From: an uncultured Oscillospiraceae bacterium
GTDB taxonomy: Bacteria > Bacillota > Clostridia > Oscillospirales > Ruminococcaceae
Direction: 5' to 3'
NCBI GenBank assembly: GCA_900556525.1
Contig: USOZ01000036.1
Location: 1-11,841 of the forward strand
Length of the DNA: 11,841 nt
A program made the translations under genes and the position numbers. Position 1 is the stretch's first letter, and the number at the start of each line of letters is the position of its first letter. The notes beneath the pieces are model-generated. The model was not told where the DNA came from and did not search any database. It saw nothing but the letters and a program-made list of their open reading frames with translations. Positions 1-6,198 of the stretch are shown here, piece by piece.

Positions 1-760
1 TGGATAAGCCATTGGCGAGATATTCGTCCTCCAGATTGAAGCGGATTTCAAGCTGTTCGACATTGAAATCTGCCCGGAAATTTCGCCAAGTGCGATTATC
101 CCAATCTTTCAGCTTTGCCCATAAATCGGGGAAATGCCTGTATAACTGCCGCAGCTCATCAAGCGATTGAAGCGGACAGCACCAGCAGGATACTCTGTGA
201 AAATGTTCGTACAGACCTCCCCAATCATAGCCTTTTTCATAGCAGTAATTCAGGCAGTCTGCTTCGGTCATTCCCCATTCTATAAGCGGGTGAACGTGGC
301 TCGCCGATTTGTTCCGTTTGCGTTCAAGCCGGAACTGCTCGTCGGCTGCAATGCCGACATACTCGATTATGTTGTACTTTTCACGAAGCGGCTTTAGGTA
401 TTTCTCGCGGGGGACATCTTTGAGCCGTGAGGTACACCACCGCATTTTCGGACCAGCCCAGCTATATCCGTTGGAGCTGTTGCCGCCCTGTTTGACTGAC
501 AGAGAATTTTCTTTGCGCTCAATCGGGCATTCAAGCAGCAGGTATTCAAAGCTCTGTTCGGATTTCACACGGGTAATAGGCATTCCGACAGCATTTTCGA
601 CCTTGCTGATATGCTCGTACATCTGCGGAAACTCAATGCCCGTATCGCAGAATAGAACGCAGTCAATCGGAATTTTCCGTTCCACCATTCCAAGAAGCAT
701 AGCCGTGCTGTCTTTGCCGCCCGAAAATGAAACGAGGTTAAATGTAGGTTTATTCGTCAT
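1..760 (-). CDS. PAPS-reductase / PP-loop ATPase family protein (3' end outside window)
   Basis: The 253 visible residues belong to the phosphoadenosine phosphosulfate reductase-like (adenine nucleotide alpha-hydrolase) superfamily. Visible landmarks are the PP-loop SGGKDST at residues 13-19, CDTG at 38-41 after a hydrophobic strand, RWCTSRLK at 107-114, ADE at 139-141, and a cysteine cluster SCWCCP at 191-196 that could hold a metal or Fe-S centre. The start is firm: ATG at 760 has GGAGGTGAT 2-10 nt upstream (763-771). True sulfate-assimilation reductases sit with cysteine-biosynthesis genes. This one sits on a mobile element beside a zeta-type kinase, like other element-borne PAPS-reductase-like proteins (IbrA, DndC relatives), so a nucleotide- or sulfur-modifying accessory role is more likely than sulfate assimilation. 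The substrate is unknown. A strong terminator lies just upstream (787-825), leaving almost no room for a separate promoter. The gene continues past the left edge. Confidence 0.85.
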   Translation of the reverse strand, partial: MTNKPTFNLVSFSGGKDSTAMLLGMVERKIPIDCVLFCDTGIEFPQMYEHISKVENAVGMPITRVKSEQSFEYLLLECPIERKENSLSVKQGGNSSNGYSWAGPKMRWCTSRLKDVPREKYLKPLREKYNIIEYVGIAADEQFRLERKRNKSASHVHPLIEWGMTEADCLNYCYEKGYDWGGLYEHFHRVSCWCCPLQSLDELRQLYRHFPDLWAKLKDWDNRTWRNFRADFNVEQLEIRFNLEDEYLANGLS

Positions 761-786
761 ATATCACCTCCAAATGTTCTGTGAAA

Positions 787-825
787 CAAAAAAAGTGCCT
801 ACTGCGCTGTTACGCAGTAGGCACT
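787..825 (-). terminator. Intrinsic terminator after the zeta-like gene
   Basis: The perfect 13-bp arms AGTGCCTACTGCG (794-806) and CGCAGTAGGCACT (813-825) enclose a 6-nt loop. Read on the minus strand the stem runs directly into eight T residues (787-794). It lies about 20 nt after the zeta-like stop codon and about 16 nt before the Shine-Dalgarno of the PP-loop gene, so it ends the upstream transcript and may attenuate the downstream gene. Confidence 0.85.
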
Positions 826-844
826 AATCATAAGTATGTAAGGG

Positions 845-1858
845 TTATCTGTGCGGTTGCTTCGCCTTTGGCATTATGTCTTTGGCACGGCGGTGTTCGG
901 TGCGCCTTTGGACATACATCTGTGAGAGGTCGGGATTATTTCGAAAAATATCGTTCACCTCGTCGATCTTTGACCGTAATACACGGCAGTTATTTTCCGC
1001 CTGCTGTAAACGCTCTTTCAGAGTAGGTTTGAGCGCCGCCGCCAAATCCTCGCAGGAGCCGCTGTATTCAATCAGCTTCGGACGGCAGCCTAACGGCACA
1101 TCATTATTCCACTTGCTGAAACCGTCCACAAGTTCGGTGCGGTTTTTAAGCGTTTCGTAAGTGCTTCTGATACTGCCGCCGTATTTAGTAACAAGTTCAG
1201 GCTTGATATATCTGCCTGTTTCAAGAAAGCGGTTGATCATTCTGCCGAGAGCCTTGTTTCGGTCTAACTCGTTGAAGTGAATATAGACGGAATAGCCCTT
1301 TTTCTTCACGGCAGCGATAATATCCGTAAGTTCGGCACAATCGCCGCCAACGCGGGGATAGGTTATATTTTCGCCGTTTTGTATCGCAGTCTGGAACTGC
1401 CTGTCGGCAATAAGCTGGCTTTCAGTATGGACGATACCTGCGCCCCAGCCATCGTTGTATTCTGGAAGCAGCTTTTTTGCTTCATCGCTGTCGATAATTC
1501 GTGAATTGTACTGTTCAGAAATAGGCTCAACAAGTGCAGATGATTTTCCCGAAGCAGGTAAGCCGATAACTATATCAAGCCGTTTTTCTCGGCTGATTTC
1601 ACCTGTGAGTGACAGATGACCGTTGTCGTCAGTGACAGCACTGCCCGAACATTGAAGCCTGTTATATACACCGTTCTGAATACCCTCACGGTCTTTCAGT
1701 TTGACGGTCGGTACACCGTTTCCCAAGCAGGAATTAGCTTCTCGGATTTCTTTAAGCTGCTGTATTTCGGCTTCGAGGACATTCTCACTGTTCGCAAGCC
1801 GTTTCAGAACATTCTGCATTTCCGCAGAAACAGGCTCTCCCGTCAGTTTGTTTATCAA
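845..1858 (-). CDS. Zeta-toxin-like P-loop kinase
   Basis: About 337 residues. The core matches zeta toxin family kinases, which phosphorylate UDP-N-acetylglucosamine or related substrates and block cell-wall synthesis: Walker A GLPASGKSS at residues 99-107, then a hydrophobic strand ending IIDSDEAKK (about 121-128), VHTESQLIADRQ (about 144-155), and basic residues in the following helices. An N-terminal stretch (about 15-40) and the C-terminus (about 275-310) are Leu/Lys/Glu-rich and probably coiled coil, beyond the minimal kinase. Start choice: the ORF opens at GTG 1867, but that codon lies inside the near-perfect Shine-Dalgarno AAGGGGGTGAT (1863-1873). TTG at 1858, 8 nt beyond the G run, is the likely start. 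No epsilon-type antitoxin ORF is visible next to it: upstream is a terminator and an Rpn remnant, downstream a terminator and the PP-loop gene. Target and toxicity are inferred from the family only. Confidence 0.8.
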   Translation of the reverse strand: MINKLTGEPVSAEMQNVLKRLANSENVLEAEIQQLKEIREANSCLGNGVPTVKLKDREGIQNGVYNRLQCSGSAVTDDNGHLSLTGEISREKRLDIVIGLPASGKSSALVEPISEQYNSRIIDSDEAKKLLPEYNDGWGAGIVHTESQLIADRQFQTAIQNGENITYPRVGGDCAELTDIIAAVKKKGYSVYIHFNELDRNKALGRMINRFLETGRYIKPELVTKYGGSIRSTYETLKNRTELVDGFSKWNNDVPLGCRPKLIEYSGSCEDLAAALKPTLKERLQQAENNCRVLRSKIDEVNDIFRNNPDLSQMYVQRRTEHRRAKDIMPKAKQPHR

Positions 1859-1879
1859 TGTTATCACCCCCTTGAACGC

Positions 1880-1913
1880 AAAAAAGCGGAGAACGCTTTA
1901 CGTTCTCCGCTTT
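1880..1913 (-). terminator. Intrinsic terminator just upstream of the zeta-like gene
   Basis: The perfect 13-bp arms AAAGCGGAGAACG (1883-1895) and CGTTCTCCGCTTT (1901-1913) enclose a 5-nt loop. On the minus strand they are followed by a T run (1880-1885). The T run ends only about 7 nt before the Shine-Dalgarno of the zeta-like gene. It probably ends transcripts arriving from the Rpn remnant, and could also attenuate the kinase gene. Confidence 0.8.
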
Positions 1914-1940
1914 CAGCAAATATTTAGTTGTAATAGTTTA

Positions 1941-2183
1941 TTAGTTTAAGGATAAGATTGCATTAATCTGCGCTTCCGTCATACCACTGGCTTTCATCTT
2001 TTCGATAACCATAGCCACCCCTTCAGACTTGCCCTCGTCCTTTGCCTGCTTTAATGCAGAGGCTTCATCATGGAGAGCCTTTTCACGCAGACGGGCAAGC
2101 TCACGGGTTTTGGTATCTTCGCTCATATCATAGATAACCTTAACGGCTTTCTGGATAATAGGCATACTCGTTGCTTCTACCAT
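1941..2183 (-). pseudogene. C-terminal remnant of an Rpn-family (PD-(D/E)XK) recombination-promoting nuclease
   Basis: The 80 codons resemble the C-terminal tail of Rpn/YhgA-like 'putative transposase' nucleases: an IIQKAVKVIYDMSEDTKTRE helix, then REKALHDEASALKQAK, a charged EGKSEG stretch, and the typical end MKASGMTEAQINAIL. Full proteins of this family are about 280-310 residues with the PD-(D/E)XK catalytic core N-terminal. Here that core is absent. An in-frame TGA lies six codons before the ATG at 2183, and no nuclease-like frame was recognised upstream before the chemotaxis gene ends at 2366. The simplest reading is a truncated relic. An alternative is a standalone C-terminal protein like the RpnS proteins made from internal starts in enterobacterial rpn genes. 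The ATG lacks a good Shine-Dalgarno, which favours a relic. Confidence 0.65.
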
Positions 2184-2262
2184 TTTGCATCTTTTCCGTC
2201 ATCTTGCACAACTCTCCCTAGCAAGGCGGTAGCCTTGCGTCGTCCTAATTGTACAATCTGAC

Positions 2263-2336
2263 GAAAAATCGAGTTTTGCCAATAAGCAAAGTGTAATATT
2301 GGCAAAACTGACTGCGCAATATCCTGTCGATTTTTC
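2263..2336 (-). terminator. Nested inverted repeat downstream of the chemotaxis receptor gene, probable terminator
   Basis: The inner perfect 12-bp arms GTTTTGCCAATA (2273-2284) and TATTGGCAAAAC (2297-2308) are enclosed by outer arms GAAAAATCGA (2263-2272) and TCGATTTTTC (2327-2336). On the minus strand the inner hairpin is followed by TCGATTTTT, so it can act as the terminator of the receptor gene that stops at 2366. The outer arms touch the inner stem on one side and are offset by an 18-nt bulge on the other. The remaining stretch 2184-2262 holds only a small inverted repeat, GCAAGGC/GCCTTGC (2221-2238), and no gene. Confidence 0.5.
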
Positions 2337-2365
2337 AATAGGTTAGCGAAATATTTTTGAGCGTG

Positions 2366-4360
2366 TCAGTTGAACTTTTCCACGACATCGTTTATCTGCG
2401 CAGCAGTCTGTGCGTTTGAGCGGGTGAGGGTATTGAGCTTCTGCGCAATCGAATTTGTTACGCTGGCCTTTTCGTCAATGCTGCGTATGTTGTTCTCGTT
2501 ATTGAGAATAATGCTGTCAAAGTGCATTGCTTCGGCGCTGATGTTTTCAAGCAGACTGAAGATGTTTTCCATCTCGCCGTTGGTAGAGTCCATAGAATCC
2601 TTGAGGCTGCCAACAAGCTTGTTCATGTCGCCGAAGCTGTCGGCAATGTCCGTCCTGATAAAGTCTGTGATGTCCTTGAAACAATGCTCTATGCCTGCGA
2701 TGATGTCGTTCATGCTGCCGCACACGTCGAAAATCTCCTTGGCGGCGTCTGCGGAGTCCTCCGAAAGCTTTTTGATTTCATCTGCTACAACGGAGAATCC
2801 CGCACCGGCTGTGCCTGCTCTCGCCGCTTCGATTGAAGCATTTATGGCGAGAATGTTCGTCTGCGACGAGATATCCTGTATGCGCTTTACCTTTTCGTTG
2901 ATACTGTTAAGTTTATTAAGGTTATCAATGGCGGCGGAGATATCACCCTGGGTAAGCTCAGCCTTGTCTTTCATGGAGTTGGCCAGACTCTGCGCATTCT
3001 TTATCATGTCATCGGCAACCGAAATCCTTTCCGCATTGGATTTTTTGCTTTCTTGCATGATATCGTGTATTGAAGAGATGTCTGCGTTGACCTTCTGAAT
3101 GGTCTGCGATGTCTCGTTAATGCTGTCGGAAAGTTCCTTGGTAGAGCGCGAGTTATCCTCCGCGCAGGAAACAAGGGAAGTGACCGTTTCGTTCATGACT
3201 TCCGCGCCGCTGCTGAGCGACTCGGTACAGCCCCTGAGCATTGATACAACGCCGCGGAGCGTTTCTGTGAGAATGTGTACAGAAGTGGCGATGTTGCCTA
3301 TCTCATTTTTCCTGCCGACGAAGCGTTCAATGTTCTTGCTGCTCACAAGAGACAGCTCGCCGAGCTCATTTACAGCCTCCTTCACCTTGCGCAGCGGCTT
3401 TGTGATGAGATGTGCTGTCACGAATACCGCAAGCACTACTATCACTAGCGTCAGCACGGTAAGCAGCATGTTCGTACGGGCAATGCTGTTGCTTGCCGCC
3501 AGTATCTCTGCGGAGGAATCCTGCATGGTAAGTATCAGGTTGTATTCGGGCAGTGACTTGAATGCGATGATATCATCGGCGCTGTAAACAACTCCCTTGC
3601 TTTCGCCGCTGCTTACGCGATTGATAATTGAAAGCATGGCTTCGTCCTCAACGGCAGCCATTATCAGCGAATTGTCGGTGTTGTAGGTGTAGATAAGGTT
3701 TGTAATGTCAAGTATCGCGTACTTTTCCTGCTCCATGCCGGAAATGGTCATCTTCGAGAGCAGGTCATTAAGTCCCGCAAGGAACGGGCCGCCGCCGACA
3801 AGTCCTATGGGCGTGCCTGCGTCATCAGTTATGGACATACGCAGATTGAATATGAGCTGACCCGAAGCGGGAGAGACGAATGCGCCGCCGTTGTAGAAGC
3901 CGTTCGGCGCGGAAGTCATCGTCGCCTGATAGGGCGCGAGCGCGTCACCCTTGCGCGTAACCATGCCCACTACAGAAGGGGAGGAATGCGCAAGCACTGT
4001 TGTGTCCCACTTGCTGAGGTAAACTCCTTCCCATGATTCGAGTTGTGCGAAGAAGCGCTCGGTGTATGCCTGCGCCGCCTGCTGTTTAGCTGCGTTGTCG
4101 GGTTCAAGCAGCAGTTCTTTAAGCTCGTCCGCCGTTGCATACTGCCTCAGCGACCGTTCTGATTCCTGTACGAACAGCTCTATCATGTTTGCCTGACCGT
4201 CAAGAGCGGTGTACATATTATCAATAGAGCTCTGCTTCGATGTCCGTGTAACTGAAGAAGTCATTACAAGGTACAGGCACGAAAGGCACAGAAGCGAGAT
4301 AACAGCGACGCTGAGGGTAATTACGGTTGCCATTTTCATTTGTTTGAAACTCTTTATCAT
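2366..4360 (-). CDS. Methyl-accepting chemotaxis protein (transmembrane dCache-type receptor)
   Basis: A complete 664-residue receptor that would sit in polar arrays and signal through CheW/CheA. Domain order: short cytoplasmic tail, first membrane helix about 11-33, extracellular sensor about 34-295 with dCache-like features ([16 protein letters not shown] at 113-128; [20 protein letters not shown] at 171-190), second membrane helix about 297-319, HAMP about 317-375, then a long signalling coiled coil. The conserved hairpin tip is around 493-537 ([39 protein letters not shown]). No C-terminal CheR-docking pentapeptide is seen; the protein ends VVEKFN. The start ATG 4360 has AAGGAGA at 4368-4374. 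A promoter (4550-4578) and a leader with a long hairpin (4392-4430) precede it. No other chemotaxis gene is nearby, so it must plug into host machinery. The ligand cannot be told. Confidence 0.95.
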   Translation of the reverse strand: MIKSFKQMKMATVITLSVAVISLLCLSCLYLVMTSSVTRTSKQSSIDNMYTALDGQANMIELFVQESERSLRQYATADELKELLLEPDNAAKQQAAQAYTERFFAQLESWEGVYLSKWDTTVLAHSSPSVVGMVTRKGDALAPYQATMTSAPNGFYNGGAFVSPASGQLIFNLRMSITDDAGTPIGLVGGGPFLAGLNDLLSKMTISGMEQEKYAILDITNLIYTYNTDNSLIMAAVEDEAMLSIINRVSSGESKGVVYSADDIIAFKSLPEYNLILTMQDSSAEILAASNSIARTNMLLTVLTLVIVVLAVFVTAHLITKPLRKVKEAVNELGELSLVSSKNIERFVGRKNEIGNIATSVHILTETLRGVVSMLRGCTESLSSGAEVMNETVTSLVSCAEDNSRSTKELSDSINETSQTIQKVNADISSIHDIMQESKKSNAERISVADDMIKNAQSLANSMKDKAELTQGDISAAIDNLNKLNSINEKVKRIQDISSQTNILAINASIEAARAGTAGAGFSVVADEIKKLSEDSADAAKEIFDVCGSMNDIIAGIEHCFKDITDFIRTDIADSFGDMNKLVGSLKDSMDSTNGEMENIFSLLENISAEAMHFDSIILNNENNIRSIDEKASVTNSIAQKLNTLTRSNAQTAAQINDVVEKFN

Positions 4361-4391
4361 GGAAATATCTCCTTTTCGGTATATTTTTTGC

Positions 4392-4430
4392 TATGGCAAC
4401 ACTGCACAATCTTTGTGCGGTGTTGCCATA
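4392..4430. repeat. 18-bp-stem palindrome in the chemotaxis-gene leader; resembles two fused IS ends
   Basis: TATGGCAACAC (4392-4402) pairs perfectly with GTGTTGCCATA (4420-4430), and the inner TGCACAA (4403-4409) pairs with TTGTGCG (4413-4419) with one G:T, leaving a 3-nt loop. On the plus strand it is followed by a T-rich tract, so it could terminate plus-strand transcription; in the receptor mRNA it is a leader hairpin about 18 nt upstream of the Shine-Dalgarno. Its right arm, 4411-4427, matches 16 of 17 positions of the presumed IS left end at 4741-4757 in inverted orientation. This suggests two terminal repeats of the same IS family joined head to head. Confidence 0.6.
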
Positions 4431-4549
4431 TGTTTATTTTGTTTTGTCTTTTCAAAGCAGACAACTCGCGAATGTATCGGAGAAGTGCTTTACAGTGACA
4501 TTAGTCATGCTTCTGACGACATATGAATAAGTCACGACACCATATATCA

Positions 4550-4578
4550 ATTTTAACACAGTTTGGAATGGTTGTAAA
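4550..4578 (-). promoter_or_regulatory. Probable sigma-A promoter of the chemotaxis receptor gene
   Basis: On the minus strand TTTACA (4578-4573) and TAAAAT (4555-4550) are separated by 17 bp. The predicted start near 4543 gives a leader of about 180 nt that includes the 4392-4430 hairpin. I do not see a c-di-GMP riboswitch signature in it. The rest of 4431-4740 holds no supportable gene. Confidence 0.5.
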
Positions 4579-4798
4579 TAGATTTGTGAAAATTCATCAA
4601 TCTAACAAAAAAACGCAGGACGTTTTTGGCAGTTTTAGGGGTAGTGTTTCGTGTCGCCCGCGGCTGTGATTACCGTCTGCAAATAATGACAGACTGAGTG
4701 ATACTGCCGCCCTGAAAGAGAACTGTAAAAAATGTAATAGGGCAACGCCGCACAAAGCCCACAAATTAGAGATTAAGCACGATTAGTAAACAATCCGG

Positions 4799-4827
4799 TT
4801 GCAGAGTAAAATAAAAAATGGTATAAT
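4799..4827 (+). promoter_or_regulatory. Transposase promoter, likely giving a leaderless mRNA
   Basis: TTGCAG (4799-4804), a 17-bp spacer, and a perfect TATAAT (4822-4827). The ATG is at 4834, only 6 nt after the -10 box, so the transcript would begin at or about the start codon. No Shine-Dalgarno could fit. Confidence 0.65.
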
Positions 4828-4833
4828 AAAAGT

Positions 4834-5004
4834 ATGAATAAGCAGATAAGTTTATCGAACCCGGAGGACGAACTGTCACAGGTACGAGTTCCGTGGAACG
4901 AATGGACAGCAATGATAAAGCCGTGCTATTATAAAGGAGAGCGCGGGAATAAGCCATACGACCTGGAATTAATGCTGAGACTCTACCTGATACAGAATCT
5001 ATAT
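4834..5004 (+). pseudogene. IS5-family transposase, N-terminal fragment
   Basis: 57 codons from ATG 4834 encode the N-terminal (DUF772-like) region of an IS5-family transposase: MIKPCYYKGERGNKPYDLEL followed by MLRLYLIQNLY. Family members continue at this point with an N/DL(A/S)DEA segment. Here the true continuation (NLADEATVEQV) lies at 5523-5491 on the minus strand. The plus-strand frame instead runs into unrelated codons and stops at 5067. The break falls within TATAT at 5000-5004. Confidence 0.85.
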
Positions 5005-5523
5005 TTTATCAGTTTCCCAGAACGATTATTTACGATTGCTTCTTCACGCTTTTCTGCGCCAAGATAACCGCTGTCGCCATAAACGATTTCTTCCTCACCG
5101 GTAAGGAGTTCAGACATTATCGTTACATCGTGAACATTCGCCGGAGTGGCTTTAACGGTATGCGTAAGTCCGCTGTCCTTATCAACTCCGATATGCGCTT
5201 TATAGCCGAAATACCACGTGTTCCCCCCTGCGCGTCTGATGTGCTTCAGAGTCACGTTTGAGTTCCTTGTTTTTCGTGGAGGTCGGCGCTGCTATTATCG
5301 TTGAATCTACTATCGTTCCTTTTTTCAGGATCAGTCCTTTTGCTGTGAGCTGCTCTACCACCTGTGAAAAAAGCTTTTCCTGCAGCTCATTTTTTACCAA
5401 CAGATTTCTGAATCTTCCCAGCGTATCTCCGTCCGGTATCTGATTACTTGATTCCACGCCGCAGAAATCAGAAAACGCTCTGCTGTCCGTTACTTGTTCA
5501 ACAGTTGCTTCGTCAGCTAAATT
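5005..5523 (-). pseudogene. IS5-family transposase, central catalytic segment, inverted and frameshifted
   Basis: Read on minus, this 519-bp piece begins NLADEATVEQVTDSRAFSDF, continues with IPDGDTLGRFRNLL, then IVDSTIIAAPTSTKNKE (first catalytic Asp), YFGYKAHIGVDKDSGL, and VYGDSGYLGAEKR (second catalytic Asp), and ends AIVNNRSGKLIK. This is the middle of the protein whose two ends lie on plus at 4834-5004 and 5524-5773. Near 5223-5228 a run of six G (minus strand) shifts the frame by +1: five G would give RRGNTWYFGYK in one frame. The segment is bounded by TATAT (5000-5004) and its complement ATATA (5524-5528), which looks like the crossover microhomology. Confidence 0.9.
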
Positions 5524-5773
5524 ATATAAATTGAACCGCCGTCCATCTCAGAGCAATGACAATTCCGTCAGATCAAAGGCACAAATCAAACGTCGGGAAA
5601 GGGAGAAATCATCAGTCAGGTCAAAGGTTGAACACGTTTTTGGAGTAGTCAAAGGACTGCTCAGGTACCGAAAAACCCGGTACAAAGGTCTGCGAAAACA
5701 GACCGCTAAATTGAATATCATGTTCGCCCTGGCGAATCTGATTCTGGCTGACAGACCTCATTTGGCAGCTTGA
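5524..5773 (+). pseudogene. IS5-family transposase, C-terminal fragment
   Basis: On plus, in the frame ending with TGA at 5771-5773, this reads NRRPSQSNDNSVRSK, then SSVRSKVEHVFGVVKGLLRY (the catalytic Glu of the DDE triad), RKTRYKGLRKQTAKLNIMFA and LANLILADR. The TTG at 5531 is only an in-frame codon, not a real start. Joined to the re-inverted centre with one G removed, the three pieces make one frame of 312 codons plus stop, the usual IS5-family size. The last residues (PHLAA) may already be fused flanking sequence. Confidence 0.85.
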
Positions 5774-5864
5774 AACAGTCCAAGCCTTCCATAAGCATTT
5801 GACCAACAATATTGTATTCCATTCTTTTCCCAAATCCTGCCGAACTTCTGAATGACATTCCCAT
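5774..5864 (-). pseudogene. N-terminal stub of an element gene cut off by the IS
   Basis: ATG at 5864 has an acceptable Shine-Dalgarno (AGGGGGA, about 9 nt upstream) and lies 20 bp after the stop of the 82-residue gene on the same strand, so it is a natural second operon member. The product starts MGMSFRSSAGFGKRMEYNIV and continues GQMLMEGLDCFK. After about 33 codons the frame enters IS DNA and stops near codon 48. The opening GKRxEYxVxGQMLxEGLDC resembles the start of small element-borne proteins with a restriction-endonuclease-like fold, but the part that would carry catalytic residues is missing, so this is only a suggestion. The missing 3' portion is not found on the other side of the IS remnant. 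Confidence 0.55.
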
Positions 5865-5884
5865 AACGAAAGTCCCCCTATGAA

Positions 5885-6133
5885 TTACAAGTCGTCGGCG
5901 GTTATCACACCGTCCGCAATCATTCGCCGTTCCTGTTCCTCAAACGGCATATTCCGTATCATATCCTTGTGAGTAAACGCCCAATTCAGGACGTCAACAA
6001 ATTTTGGATTAAAGCCCTTGTGATACTTTCTGTTCGCAAGCTCGTCCATAAACTTGATTGACCAAGAAGATGTGAACTCGCCCCATTCAACTTCCTCAAC
6101 ACCGATTGCGCTGAAACCCTCGATTTTATCCAT
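5885..6133 (-). CDS. Small unknown protein (82 residues)
   Basis: I do not recognise the family. The product is soluble and acidic, has no membrane segment, and is rich in aromatic residues (WGEFTSSWSIKFMDEL, YHKGFNPKFVDVLNWAF), ending in an acidic tail ITADDL. It looks like a compact helical protein. The start ATG 6133 is supported by AAGGAG 8 nt upstream and by a near-perfect promoter at 6169-6198. It forms an operon with the truncated gene starting at 5864. The good promoter, ribosome binding site and open frame argue that it is real and expressed. Small proteins in this position of mobile elements are often accessory or antirestriction-like, but nothing in the sequence shows a function. 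Confidence 0.7.
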   Translation of the reverse strand: MDKIEGFSAIGVEEVEWGEFTSSWSIKFMDELANRKYHKGFNPKFVDVLNWAFTHKDMIRNMPFEEQERRMIADGVITADDL

Positions 6134-6168
6134 AGGCTGCTCCTTTCTGCCATATGTTCTTTATCTTA

Positions 6169-6198
6169 ATTATACAATGTCTGCGGCTGTTTTGTCAA
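6169..6198 (-). promoter_or_regulatory. Consensus sigma-A promoter for the 82-residue gene
   Basis: On minus, TTGACA (6198-6193) and TATAAT (6174-6169) both match consensus exactly, with an 18-bp spacer. The predicted start near 6162 gives a leader of about 30 nt to ATG 6133. The -10 box overlaps the TAA of the small ORF 6170-6364. This is the strongest promoter visible in the window. Confidence 0.85.

Larger units (their letters stand above)
4740..5773 (+). mobile_element. Degenerate IS5-family insertion sequence with an internally inverted centre and no right end
   Basis: The left end is taken as GGGCAACGCCGCACAAAG starting at 4740, because the same motif forms both arms of the palindrome at 4392-4430 and is preceded by TA. 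It is followed by a promoter and the transposase N-terminus on plus. The centre of the same transposase is on minus (5005-5523) and its C-terminus is again on plus (5524-5773). DDE-type motifs are present across the pieces: IVDSTII, YGDSGYLG, and RSKVEHVFGVVK supplying the glutamate. No matching right terminal repeat is found after the stop codon at 5773; the DNA there belongs to another gene. The element is therefore dead on at least three counts: inversion, frameshift and a missing end. Confidence 0.8.

Noticed and set aside
309..827. 172-codon plus-strand ORF
   Set aside because: It lies antisense to the PP-loop gene, which has family motifs and a strong ribosome binding site; no motif is seen in the plus-strand frame.
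1859..1867. GTG at 1867 as start of the zeta-like gene
   Set aside because: The codon is part of the Shine-Dalgarno sequence itself; TTG 1858 has correct spacing.
2370..3098. 242-codon plus-strand ORF
   Set aside because: It is the antisense shadow of the receptor signalling domain; Ser/Leu/Met-rich composition mirrors the other strand's codons, and no ribosome binding site.
4361..4543. c-di-GMP riboswitch in the chemotaxis-gene leader
   Set aside because: Such genes often carry one in Clostridia, but the conserved GEMM sequence blocks are not visible; only the IS-like hairpin is.
4609..4627. AAAAACG/CGTTTTT hairpin as terminator
   Set aside because: The stem is only 7 bp with two G:C pairs, in AT-rich DNA, and no gene ends there.
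5621..5833. 70-codon minus ORF across the IS right side
   Set aside because: It spans the IS/host junction in a frame different from the supported start at 5864 and has no ribosome binding site.
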